Source of the DNA: Neocallimastix lanati (nom. inval.)
Lineage: Eukaryota > Neocallimastigomycota > Neocallimastigomycetes > Neocallimastigales > Neocallimastigaceae
Reading direction: 5' to 3'
Assembly (NCBI GenBank): GCA_016946835.1
Contig: JACVTC010000542.1
Coordinates: 1 to 19,877 of the forward strand
DNA: 19,877 bases
The translations under genes and the position numbers were made by a program. Shown one piece after another: positions 1 to 8,545 of this stretch; position 1 is the first letter of the stretch; every line of letters begins with the position of its first letter. The notes beneath the pieces are model-generated. The model did not search any database. It was not told the DNA's origin and saw only the letters and a list, made by a program, of their open reading frames with translations.

Positions 1-2
1 CT

Positions 3-339
3 GACGAAATTCTACTGGAAAAATTTGTATCACACTACCAATGGGTAATGGAGGCCGCATCTAATATCAAAAATGCTTCGAAGTATTGGGCTACTAGGAG
101 AGAAGAAAAAGACCAGTATGAATCAAGCTAAAAGAATAAAACCAGGTGATTTAGTACTAGTAAGAAACTTTAATCGAACTAAATTAGAACCTTATTTTGT
201 TGGACCTATAAAAGTGGTAAAGAAACAATTCAATACAGTCACTTTAGACGACCCTGCTACTAATATACAAATGAATCTTAATGTTCATTTGAAAAATATT
301 GTCAAGTTTAACTCAGCTTCTACCTTGCTTGAGTCTTAG
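3..339 (+). pseudogene. 3' end of Ty3/gypsy pol (integrase C-terminus), frameshifted; element B
   Basis: This is the last ~110 codons of a retrotransposon integrase, cut by the window start. Reading from base 3 gives a stretch starting DEILLEKFVSHYQW and ending at a stop about base 129. The downstream part, with motifs KPGDLVLVRNFNR and EPYFVGPIKVV, lies in another frame (base 73 frame) and ends at TAG 337-339. Both parts align in order with the C-terminus of the intact Pol encoded at 9863-15220 (EEYFVRKFINHHNW, KPGDLVLVRNFNR, DPYYIGPLKIV). A single-base indel near 115-130 therefore broke a once continuous frame. The GP(Y/F) block is the integrase C-terminal domain typical of Ty3/gypsy elements. 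It diverges clearly from element A, so B belongs to a related but different family, on the opposite strand. The ATG at 73 is not a real start. Confidence 0.85.
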
Positions 340-350
340 CGGGGGCATCT
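338..350 (+). other. Polypurine tract of element B with upstream hairpin
   Basis: The sequence AGCGGGGGCATCT directly follows the pol stop codon. The core GGGGGCATC is shared with the minus-strand tracts of element C (6516-6528) and element A (9690-9702). In Ty3/gypsy elements this purine tract primes plus-strand DNA and marks the inner edge of the 3' LTR. A short inverted repeat (ACTCAGC at 311-317 with GCTTGAGT at 327-334, one bulge) lies just upstream, inside the pol coding end. Confidence 0.7.
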
Positions 351-1126
351 TAATGCAAAATGAACAAATAATGCTAATTGTGCTAGAATAATATAAATTA
401 TTCTAATCTTATAGATTATTCTATTCTATATAATAGGAACTTTCCAATATTCTTCAAATATTACTAAATAGAAATCTTAAGTTAATAAATCACTAATTAA
501 CTTATAATTCCTTTTTGAATTATCGATCCGATTCCATTATAATGTATTAAAAATCTTTAGCCAAGAATATTGTCCTTGCCCACTTAATATATTAATATTA
601 TATTTCTTTTGTATTATGTTATATTGAAAATAATCAAATCTATTTAATTAGTTATTAAAATTTTCGTTATCAATTTAAATTTATTTTTAATTACTAAATT
701 TAACTAAACCACAATAAAATATTCTGTATAATCTCTTTATTTTTATTTTATATATATTAGTATTAAACTATTATTAAATAATTAATAATTCAATAATATA
801 TAACTACTATTTATAACAATAATATTATTAACTAAAATAATAATTCAATTTCAATTTAAATGTTTTATTTATAAAAATAATTAGTAATTAGTTTATTAAA
901 AAAATAGTTAGGCTTTACAAATTTTAATTTGATAAAAAAATATAAATACATGTAATTTTAGTGAAATAAAATATAATCAATAACTTACTTTTATTAAATA
1001 AATAATTATATTATTATTTTTCTTTTATAAATTTAAATAAATAAATATTGATTTTAAAACAAATTATTTTTTTTATTGTAATTTTATTATTTGTGTTAAT
1101 TATTATTATATTCCTAAAATTATATG
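351..1126 (+). repeat. Start of element B 3' LTR running into unresolved AT-rich DNA
   Basis: By analogy with element A, where the tract CATCT is followed by the LTR start TGATGCA, the LTR of B should begin at 351 with TAATGCA. No second copy is present, so the outer end cannot be placed; the LTR may stop anywhere in this interval. The first 150 bases contain compact hairpins: TAGAATAAT with ATTATTCTA near 384-406, and TAAGTTAAT with ATTAACTTA near 478-504. The rest is about 90% A+T with no coding potential. Confidence 0.4.
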
Positions 1127-1165
1127 AACCATACCATCGCCGGTACAAGACCGATTGAAATCCAT
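1127..1165. other. GC-richer island in AT-rich DNA, identity unknown
   Basis: About 39 bases of near-balanced composition stand out in DNA that is otherwise ~90% A+T. The block contains CGCCGGTACAAGACCG and ends GAAATCCA. Its end followed by ATAAA resembles the junction of the element C primer-binding site with its LTR (ATCTCCA then TAAATTTTTA). However, I could not find a matching U5 stem or a second LTR. It could be a decayed primer-binding site or another small remnant. Confidence 0.25.
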
Positions 1166-2035
1166 AAAATTAATATAGCCTTAGAGTGGAAAATAAATAT
1201 TAATAATTATAAATGTAGTGTAAAGTTGTACAAAAATTTAATGTATTAAATTTTTAAAATATATAGAAATTAGAAATAATTTAATTTAAAAATAGAGGTT
1301 AAATAGTTTAACTAAAAAAAAAAAAAAAAAAAAAAAAATAATTTCGAGATTTAGTGAGATCTCAATTTAGGGAAATTGAGATCAAGAGAAATTGAGAATT
1401 AAAATTTTATAATAAATAAAGAGATAATTAAATAAAATAATATTTAAGAAAGAAATTAAATATTTTAATAATAATAAATTATTGTGTATTAATTGGAATA
1501 TTAGAATATTTACCTTAAATAAAATAGGAGTTCGATGTAATGGACCATTCGCAGTGAAATTTTTCTTACTCATTTTTTTTGTTTATTTTTATTTGTTTTT
1601 TTATTAATTATTAAAATATTAATACGAATATATGTTTTTTTTTTTTTTTTTTTTTTTTTTTGTTTGTTTGTTTGTTTGTTTGTTTTTTGTTTTAATTAAT
1701 TTATTAATAATTCTAATATTTAAAATTATTTAAGAAATTAATATTTACTACTACCAAATATAATTTAAAAGGTCTTTTTTTTTTTTTTTTTAACAAATTA
1801 ATTCAAGGATTAGATTCTAAATAAAATTAATTTTAAACTATTAATCTTAAAAAAAAATAATAATTTTTATTTAGATAATTACTTTTTTTTTTTTAAACTT
1901 TTTATTTTATTAAGTAATAGGAATAGGATATATATTATATCCCTTTAAAAATAAAAAAAAAAGAAAAAAGAAAAAAAAAATTAATATCCAAAAAGTAAAA
2001 GTAAAAGTAGAATAAAAAAATTAAAAAAATTAAAA

Positions 2036-2086
<51 letters not shown>

Positions 2087-2192
2087 GTAATTTATAAATT
2101 AAAAAAAATAATATAAAAAATGAAGAAAGAGTAGTTAATAAATAAATAAATAAATAAAATGAAATAAAAATTAAAATTAAGAAAAAAGAAGA
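1166..2192. other. Non-coding AT-rich stretch with homopolymers, a tight hairpin and a microsatellite
   Basis: No gene is supported. An A run sits at about 1314-1338. A perfect 11-bp hairpin lies at 1358-1383 (GATCTCAATTT, loop AGGG, AAATTGAGATC). A long T run leads into a TTTG microsatellite (1635-1690). A further A-rich stretch with repeated AAAAGT and TTAAAAAAA units ends in a 38-base A run (2041-2078). A small GC-richer patch lies at about 1531-1556. The flank at 2155-2192 resembles the 3' flank of the intact tRNA-Cys (18991-19015), so the tRNA duplication included flanking sequence. Confidence 0.6.
1635..1690. repeat. T homopolymer and (TTTG)n microsatellite
   Basis: A run of about 27 T is followed by six or so TTTG units and another short T run. 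It is a simple sequence repeat with no other visible role. Confidence 0.85.
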
Positions 2193-2266
2193 AGGAACAT
2201 TTTGAAAAATGAACCGAAAGCTAATTCATCTATAATCAATTACTCTACCTCTGAGCTAACAACCCT
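2193..2266 (-). pseudogene. tRNA-Cys pseudogene
   Basis: This aligns along its whole length with the intact tRNA-Cys at 19016-19087. The D arm and A box (TAGCTCAGAGGTAGAG) are well kept. The acceptor stem no longer pairs, the anticodon GCA has become ATA, and the T arm has lost its B box consensus and stem. It is followed, with similar spacing, by a fragment of the neighbouring tRNA-Ser, so the pair arose by duplication of the tRNA cluster and then decayed. It is unlikely to make a functional tRNA. Confidence 0.8.
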
Positions 2267-2278
2267 TTCAATAATGAA

Positions 2279-2306
2279 GCGATAACTGTAAGGTTTAAAC
2301 CTGCAA
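2279..2306 (-). pseudogene. tRNA-Ser pseudogene, 3' fragment only
   Basis: The bases match the 3' third of the tRNA-Ser at 19102-19183: the acceptor 3' strand and a decayed T arm (plus-strand AAGGTTTAAACCTGC against AGGGTTTGAACCTGC). The variable arm, anticodon arm and 5' half are absent. The break at ~2306 falls inside the gene, so either an insertion or a rearrangement cut it there. The spacer to the tRNA-Cys pseudogene keeps the CAATA-TGAAG sequence seen at 19091-19101. Confidence 0.75.
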
Positions 2307-2577
2307 TCCAATACTTTAGTTCTCCCTCTTTTTCTTACAATTTTATTTTTTTTATAATATTCTTTTAATATTTTCTTAAGTTTAAATAAGTAATTTAAAA
2401 TAATTTATAATACATAATTAAATATTTTGAATTATTATTATTTTTAATAATATTTTTCATATCTACCCTAATACCTCGCTTTTATTTCATTTATGTTATT
2501 AATAATGAATAATTATAATTATTTTTTATATTATAAATTTATATTTATTATGATTAAAATACATTACTATTAAATAT

Positions 2578-2645
2578 AACTTACAAAGTATAAAAGAAGA
2601 ATTATTAAATTCATATATTATATTCATTATGTTCTTTGTAAAGTT
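2578..2645. other. Hairpin, copy 1 of a repeated stem-loop
   Basis: AACTTACAAAG (2578-2588) pairs with CTTTGTAAAGTT (2634-2645), with one bulged A. Both arms recur 1.18 kb downstream at 3759-3814 with a matched change in each arm. Confidence 0.55.
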
Positions 2646-3758
2646 ATTGTGTGTATATGTGTATTTAAGTATCGAATTATTAATATATACTTATTGTGAA
2701 ATAATTATATATTAATAATAATTATAATAAATAAAATAATATCGAATTATTAATATATGTTTACTTCACAATAAGCTACTATCCTTATTCTTTTTAATTT
2801 TTCATTAATTATTATTAATTTCTTTATTTAATTAACATTATTTTTAGTTAGATAGTTTTTATAAATAATTGATTAGTAAGTTAATATTATATTAATTAAA
2901 TGGGCATCCGATGATAGAAATTATTATTATGTATAAATAATTCATGTAATTGAACATGTAACGCACCAGTGTTACTATTATTGTAATTTGTATTAATAAA
3001 AATTTTTTTATAATTAAAAAAAAAAAAAAAACAGAAATAATTTAATTAATAAATTATATATTCTTAGTATAAACCCAGTCTAATATTAACGAGTAGAGTG
3101 AATAGTGCTGTGTTATATTCTTAAAGATAGAACTAGAATTATTTATTATAGAATATTAAAAGTTTTTTCAAGTACAACTCGAATAGAAAGGTTTCAATCT
3201 ATTTTAGAATTTTGTTTATTCATTTTTTTGTTAATGTTTTGAGATAATTTGGTCTTAACGAATTGAAATTCAGTTATTATCTTTACATTTTTTGTTGAAA
3301 TTACAACTGAATTAAATTTCAATTTCAATTAATTTCAATTAAAATTATTAAAAACAAAATAATTAATAAAAATTTATAATTCATTAATTATTCTTTAAAT
3401 TTTATTTATTTTATAATATTATAAGTTATTTGATCATCTTAGGACCAGCTTAGGCCTACTGATTCTAATGATATCATATTAAACTTAAATATTATTAATA
3501 AATAAAATATTTATTAACATGAATCATTTGGTCATGTCATCCTTGATTCATAAATTAATGTTTATGTATTAATTTATGTTATATTGATTTAATTAATTAT
3601 TAATTATTAATTACTATATTAAATATTTAAATTTAATATTATATTATATATATTAGCTAATATATTGGATTAAAAAATATAATTTTATTTATATTAAACA
3701 TATTCTTATACTAAATATTATTATTATCAACTTTATATTATTATTATCAATATTCTCA

Positions 3759-3814
3759 AACCTACAAAGTATAAAAAGAAAATTCAAATTTATCTTTTTG
3801 TCCTTTGTAAGGTT
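3759..3814. other. Hairpin, copy 2 of a repeated stem-loop
   Basis: AACCTACAAAG (3759-3769) pairs with CTTTGTAAGGTT (3803-3814). Relative to copy 1 a T-A pair has become a C-G pair, leaving the stem and the bulged A unchanged. The sequence after the 5' arm (TATAAAA) is also shared. Confidence 0.55.
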
Positions 3815-4333
3815 ATAGTTAACCTATTATAATATAACTATATATTTTTATTAATAAATAAAAATTTTTATCATATCAAACCAATTATTAGTTTTAATTA
3901 AGTGTTAAATTAACAAATTTAACTTTATAACTCTTTTATTTTAGTAATTTACTTATATCTATATAGTTATATTATATAGATATATCAACCTGATTCCTCG
4001 TTAAATTCAACCTGTTTACTTTTTAACATTTTTGTTGTTTTAGTTAGCCGTAAACTTACCTTTTGCAATATACATTTACTGTAAAGAATTAAATTTAAAC
4101 TTAATTAAATTTAATTCTTTTCTACAATTAATACTAATATTAATCGAGAAATTAAAAAAAAAGAAAATACTTAACGAAACTTAAAATAGGGTAGGAGTTT
4201 ATTATAAGAGATTAGTTCAAATAAAATTTTTATTAAAATATTTTTTATTAAAAATAATTTTTATTAAGATTTTTGTTATTTTTAAAAAATTAAAAATTTA
4301 TTTTGTTTATTATTATAATTATATTCTTATAAT

Positions 4334-4375
4334 AATAACTCTTGATTTTCAAAATAAAGAAAATCAAGAATTATT
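4334..4375 (-). other. 17-bp hairpin
   Basis: AATAACTCTTGATTTTC (4334-4350) and GAAAATCAAGAATTATT (4359-4375) are inverted repeats with one mismatch. The mismatch is C-A on the plus strand but G-U on the minus strand, so minus-strand RNA would pair completely. Confidence 0.5.
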
Positions 4376-4387
4376 TATAGTAAAGTT

Positions 4388-4444
4388 CCAAATCTTAATG
4401 AATAACTTTTTAGGAAAAGATTTGGGAGAAAAACCTAAAAAGTT
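4388..4444. other. Interleaved inverted repeats with pseudoknot topology
   Basis: Arm a CCAAATCTT (4388-4396) matches a' AAGATTTGG (4417-4425). Arm b AACTTTTTAGG (4404-4414) matches b' CCTAAAAAGTT (4434-4444). All pairs are perfect, and the order a-b-a'-b' is that of an H-type pseudoknot, with connecting segments of 7, 2 and 8 nt. If both stems cannot form together, the two hairpins would be mutually exclusive. Confidence 0.5.
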
Positions 4445-4475
4445 TAATGATCAATTATTAATAAAATTGATAATA

Positions 4476-4568
4476 TGTTAATTGAATAAAAACCGATATT
4501 TTCCAATCGGAAAGCTTCAATTAACATTTGTTTTATTTAAACAATGTCAATTATACATGACATTGTTT
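4476..4568. other. Two consecutive perfect stem-loops
   Basis: TGTTAATTGAA (4476-4486) pairs with TTCAATTAACA (4516-4526) and encloses an inner CCGAT/ATCGG stem. Next, AAACAATGTCA (4539-4549) pairs with TGACATTGTTT (4558-4568) around an 8-nt loop. Both are 11-bp perfect inverted repeats. Confidence 0.5.
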
Positions 4569-5412
4569 TATTTTAATTAATTTTTTAAATATTAATTATT
4601 CTTTTTTCATTTGATTTGTTACATTATGATTTTTAATATAATTTTATAATTATTTCTAAATTATAATTCTATAATTTATATTAGATTTGTTTAAAGTTAT
4701 ATTAATGTAACAATTATTTAAATTAAAACTTAACATTTAATTATCAAATGAATTTTAACAAATATAAAAAATATTAATGTTTAATTATTTTAATATTATT
4801 AATTAATACAATGATAAAGAATAATAATTTTACAATATTAATTTTAAATTATTAATAATAATTTTATATTAAAAATATTTTATAATAAAGTTAATAAATT
4901 TTATTAAATAATTATTATTTTATTTAATAAAGATTAATAATTATTTTTTATTTTAATAAAAATTAATTATTATTCTTTACATTTACTGTAAGAATCTATA
5001 ATTATTTTTAACAAAATAATTATATTTTCTTAGTTAGGTTATAATTAATATAACTTTTATTTAACTCATATTTCATTTATACAATTAATTATAATTAATA
5101 ATTTATTTAATTATATATTAAAATTTTATTTAGTTTAATATTAAAAATTTATTTAATCAAATAATTTTTATACATTTAAAATAATATTAAATTTATTTAA
5201 TTATTCACTTAATTATTAAATTTATTAGTTTTAGTTTTCTCTCACTTATTAAATCATAAACTAAAACACTATTCTGTATTTTATCATGTATTCTGTATTC
5301 TATCATGTATTCTGTATTGTATTAATCATGTATTTTATTATTAATGTATTGTTTTATATTTTTTATGTAAAGTTCTATAAAATAGAACTAAATAGATTAA
5401 ATTTTAAATTTT

Positions 5413-5608
5413 ATGATCGAAATAATTTTCATTATTTTATTCTTTTATTTTCGATCATTATATTAGATTAAGTAATCGGTTAATTAAGGTTTTTCCAATT
5501 ACTTCTTAAAAGTAATCGGTTTTACTTAATTAACGCGATGATCGATATGGATAGAATATCGATCAAAAAACTTATCTAGGTTTTTCTTCTAGTCTTTTCC
5601 TAGATAAG
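5413..5608 (-). other. Cluster of perfect 10-bp stem-loops with an alternative pairing
   Basis: ATGATCGAAA (5413-5422) pairs with 5449-5458. GTTAATTAAG (5479-5488) pairs with 5525-5534 and encloses CCAATTACTT (5495-5504), which can pair with either of two identical AAGTAATCGG copies (5470-5479 or 5510-5519). TGATCGATAT (5539-5548) pairs with 5556-5565, and CTTATCTAGG (5571-5580) with 5599-5608. The one mismatch in the inner stem is A-C on the plus strand but G-U on the minus strand. Confidence 0.5.
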
Positions 5609-5843
5609 AGATTTGTTAAGATTAGAACCCCTTTTGATTTTAACCTTATTTTGACAAAAAAGTATAAATAAGGCTCTTGAGTTCTCTTTGAGAAATCAAG
5701 AGTTATTATTATAACAATTATAATATAATAATAATAACAATAAGTTTTAACATTTAAAATTTTTAATAAATAATAAAACAAATTATTTTAATAAAACAAA
5801 TTTTATAATTAAAACTTTTCCTTATCAATTTTAGTGTTTCGTC

Positions 5844-5983
5844 TATTATAATTCGTTATAATAAACTCGATAATTAGAAAGAACCATAGGTAAGTATGAT
5901 TCTTTTCTAAACTTTTAATATTAGCAGTTAGAGCTAATATTAATGATTAATAATTTAATTATAATTTTTTAATTAAATTATTA
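5844..5983. other. Three stem-loops in the ancestral tRNA-Trp flank
   Basis: TATTATAA / TTATAATA with a TTCG loop lies at 5844-5863. TAATATTAGC / GCTAATATTA with a 7-nt loop lies at 5916-5942. A perfect 14-bp inverted repeat pairs 5948-5961 with 5970-5983. They end 8 bp before the TTAA junction of element C. Confidence 0.5.
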
Positions 5984-5990
5984 CATTTAC

Positions 5991-5994
5991 TTAA
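5991..5994. repeat. TTAA target-site copy, left of element C
   Basis: TTAA abuts the left LTR of C. The same four bases lie between C and A (9067-9070) and right of A (18297-18300). Confidence 0.6.
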
Positions 5995-6515
5995 TGTTGA
6001 GGTTCATATTAGAAAAGGAGTGTGAACATTAAATAAATAGATAAATTAAATGATTAATAAATTACACTAAAAGAATTTATTATTACATATTATAAATTTT
6101 ATTTAAAGAACTATTATTAAAAATATTTATTATTTATAAATTATATAATTATTTTATTGTTAAAAATACTTTATTAATATTAATATTTATTTAATAACAA
6201 TATGGGAAACCTTTCATTATTATTACTATTATCACTACTATTTTTACTATTTCTTTCCTCAGAAAGGCCCCCTTCATAAAATAATATGGATAATACATAT
6301 TTTATATTATTTAATTACATTATTAAAACCAATCATATGAATTAATTAATTACATAAATTTAATATTTAAAATAATAAAATATAATTAATATAAAAAAAA
6401 TTATTATATATAATATAAGAAAATTATTAATAGTAAAGAATATAATAATATATTTTTATATAATAAATTATTAAAAATTTAATTAAAAATATCATTATTA
6501 TTCTATTCTTTATCA
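5995..6515 (-). repeat. Element C 3' LTR (left copy)
   Basis: Begins TGTTGAGG and ends TTTATCA on the plus strand, giving the usual TG...CA termini. It matches 8546-9066 base for base except at 6411 (t/g), 6477 (a/t) and 6514 (c/t). The interior carries CCTTTC...GAAAGG blocks around an ATT/ACT-rich tract, followed by GGCCCCC. Confidence 0.9.
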
Positions 6516-6555
6516 TGATGCCCCCGCTAAAACTTTTGCTATACTATAGCAAAGG
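6516..6555 (-). other. Element C polypurine tract and preceding hairpin
   Basis: On the minus strand AGCGGGGGCATCA abuts the LTR start TGATAAAG. Immediately upstream in the transcript is a stem-loop (plus 6533-6555, arms TTTGCTA / TAGCAAA). A hairpin at the same place but of unrelated sequence precedes the tract in element A. Confidence 0.75.
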
Positions 6556-6883
6556 CAAATTTTCTTATATTATTAACTAAATACATATTTTTTTTTTTAA
6601 TTAACTATATAACTAAATAAAAATATAAATTTTTTTTTTTTTTTTTTTATATATAATATTATCATTATTTCTTAAATTTAAAAATTTTTGTATATTTTAA
6701 AATATATTTTAATATATGTATTAATTGAAATATTTAAATTAAATAATTTAATTTATATATTACCATATATTAAAAATTTTTCATAATAATTTTTAAAAGT
6801 TCCAAAAATTTCAGGATCAACTTGGATTGTACCAAAAAAAAAATTTTTTTTTTTTTTATTTTAATTCTTGTTATATTCTTCAG

Positions 6884-6974
6884 TTATTCAGTAGCTTCTA
6901 TATCTTCGCTAGTTACTTCAACTATGAATTTTAAATCTTCTTTTTCTTCTTTCATTTAGAAATTAATCCTTTTT

Positions 6975-7006
<32 letters not shown>

Positions 7007-7830
7007 TTTCTTCATATAATAATTTCTTATTCCATTAATTTAAAAATTATTATATAACATATTTTGAAGGTTATATATAATATGTATTTTAACTCCTTTT
7101 TTTTTTTATATTTCATTATAATTATTATTACTAATGTTCAATTATCCTCTTATTTATTATATTCTTCTTGTTTTAAAGTTATTATTTCAATCAATTCTTT
7201 AGTTCTATTTTCACATTGTTTTAATAAATTCTCTAAATTAGTGATATTAATATTATTTTCAAACTTCAATAATTCAATTTATGAAACTAAATGAAATTTC
7301 CATTTGATATATCACTAATTTATATTTTATTTTTATTTTATTTTAAATTACTACTTTTACCAAGTTTCAAAGATTCAATTTCACAATTTAATTTATTAAT
7401 TTTCTTGGACTGTGAAGAATTGTTTCATTTGTAATATTTTCTTTTTTTCAATTACTGAATTGTTCTCTTCCTGAATTAAGAATATTTATGTTATCTTTAT
7501 AGGGATTTTTCTTACTAATATTTTCTTCTTTTTTTGTAATTTGAATAAAATTATCTTCTTCAAAAATAATTTTCTCTTTTTATTTTTCTATAATTTGAAT
7601 AATATTATATTCTTCAAAAATATTTTTCTTTAATTCACTTTTTTAATTCACTTATTTTATCCTTCAATTCAGTTATGCTTTGCATTAGTAATTCTTCATT
7701 TAAGATAACATCTGGAACTTGTTCTTCTCATATTTTGTTTAATTCTTTTAAACGCTTAATGTAATTATATAATTTATTAAATTCCTCAATTGGAATTCTA
7801 ATTATTGATCAAAAAAAAAAAAATATAAAA
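6884..7830 (-). pseudogene. Decayed coiled-coil-like ORF of element C
   Basis: Minus-strand translation gives protein-like blocks rich in Glu, Lys, Asn, Ile and Leu, broken by stops and frameshifts. Examples are IRIPIEEFNKLYNYIKRLKE and LMQSITELKDKISELKK near 7645-7806, a repeated block NIFEEYNIIQI / IIFEEDNFIQI near 7550-7625, LENLLKQCENRTKELIEI near 7170-7230, and a final MKEEKEDLKFIVEVTSEDIE ending at a TAA (6884-6886). Heptad-like spacing suggests a coiled coil. It occupies the position expected for gag, but no zinc knuckle, protease or polymerase motif is visible, so its identity is unknown. Interruptions include in-frame TGA codons and A/T-run slippage. Confidence 0.5.
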
Positions 7831-8078
7831 TTTATTATGTTCTAATAAATTTTCAATTAATGTAATTATATAAACACTAAATAATATAATAAATATTATT
7901 ATTTCTTAAAAATATATTGTAAATTATTATTTTTTTTTTCTATAATTTCTTCAAAATTTGTAATATTTTAAGTATTAATTTTATATTATAAACTAAATAT
8001 AAATTATTTTAAATTAAAATTTTAAAATTATTCAATGCTTATTATATTGAAACTACCGCAGTAAACCAATATATTGTT

Positions 8079-8306
8079 AACTTTCTTCAAGTTCGAAAAT
8101 CCTTTTTCGACACCCAAGAAAGTTTTTAAATAATTTTTATTTATTTATTCCTTCAAGTTCGGCACTCTCTGTACGACACTTAAGGATTTAAAAAAAATTA
8201 TTATACTTACCTTCAGGCTCAGCACTCTCTGGCTGACCACCTAAGGATTTTATTTAAAAATTAAAAATTTATTTGTTAGGCTCGAAATCCTCTTCGACCA
8301 CCTAAC
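8079..8306 (-). other. Array of four related stem-loops in element C leader
   Basis: Four hairpins occur every 60-70 bp: 8079-8124, 8150-8185, 8210-8246 and 8275-8306. Each has an outer stem (AACTTTCTT, CCTTcAAG, CCTTcAGG, GTTAGG with their complements), then an inner stem built on TTCG/CGA or CTCAGC/GCTGA. On the minus strand the pattern is outer stem, GGUG(G)UC, inner stem, loop, closing strand. The outer two hairpins share an AGGAUUU loop and the inner two share AGAGAGUG. They lie about 210 nt inside the 5' LTR, where packaging, dimerisation or translation signals sit in retroelements. A dedicated role is inference. Confidence 0.65.
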
Positions 8307-8515
8307 TAAAAAAAATTAATTATTATATTGAATTCATTTTAAAATAATTCAATTTTTAACAATTTAATTTTAAATTTATATATATATTATTTTTACTTAA
8401 GTTATTACTAAAATTTTATAATTAAATTTATAATTTCTTTGTATTACTATTATGATCATTGATTTTTATATTATATTTTATTCTATTATTTTTCTTATCT
8501 ATTCATCAATGTTTT

Positions 8516-8535
8516 CACACTCCCCGATATCTCCA
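8516..8535 (-). other. Element C candidate primer-binding site
   Basis: Ten bases inside the 5' LTR the minus strand reads TGGAGATATCGGGGAGTG. Starting with TGG, it would pair with an RNA ending CACTCCCCGATATCTCCA. I cannot name the tRNA. Its distal half also pairs with U5 (8568-8575). The position next to the right LTR confirms the minus orientation. Confidence 0.6.
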
Positions 8536-8545
8536 TAAATTTTTA

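Larger units (their letters stand above)
2307..5990. other. Gene-free, stem-loop-rich AT region
   Basis: No open reading frame here has coding character; short ORFs such as 5286-5471 and 5572-5781 cross obvious hairpins. Instead the stretch is packed with short perfect or near-perfect inverted repeats, many containing G/C. Clear ones lie at 2578-2645, 2690-2775, 3440-3458, 3519-3551, 3550-3577, 3759-3814, 4334-4375, 4388-4444, 4476-4526, 4539-4568, 5371-5389, 5413-5458, 5479-5534, 5539-5565, 5571-5608, 5674-5702, 5844-5863, 5916-5942 and 5948-5983. Before elements C and A arrived, its right end was the immediate 5' flank of tRNA-Trp. It could be the remnant of an older retroelement or a structured non-coding RNA region. 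Confidence 0.6.

Noticed and set aside
1531-1556. Possible primer-binding site or tRNA 3' end (GGAGTTCGATGTAATGGACCA-like)
   Set aside because: The distance from the TTCGATG loop to CCA is far too short for a tRNA, and no LTR pair adjoins it.
1382-1573. 63-residue minus-strand ORF
   Set aside because: Low-complexity Ile/Leu/Phe/Asn translation in AT-rich DNA next to a hairpin and an A run. No support.
5286-5471. 61-residue plus-strand ORF with hydrophobic residues
   Set aside because: Its composition is that of AT-rich DNA (Phe, Ile, Tyr, Leu), it starts in a repeated TCATGTATTCTGTAT motif and runs across two perfect inverted repeats. No coding evidence.
5572-5781. 69-residue minus-strand ORF
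   Set aside because: It begins within an ATAATA-rich tract and ends inside the CTTATCTAGG hairpin. No recognisable domain; chance ORF.
7064-7294. 76-residue plus-strand ORF in element C
   Set aside because: It lies opposite the decayed coiled-coil frame on the minus strand, which has more protein-like content. The plus ORF is its shadow.
7641-7735. In-frame TGA codons in the element C reading frame as evidence for a UGA=Trp code
   Set aside because: Frameshifts and TAA stops also interrupt the frame, the intact gag and pol do not use internal TGA, and the tRNA-Trp anticodon is CCA.
8079-8306. CRISPR-like array from the regularly spaced repeats in element C
   Set aside because: Units are palindromic stem-loops with diverged stems in a eukaryotic retrotransposon leader. 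There is no constant repeat with unique spacers.
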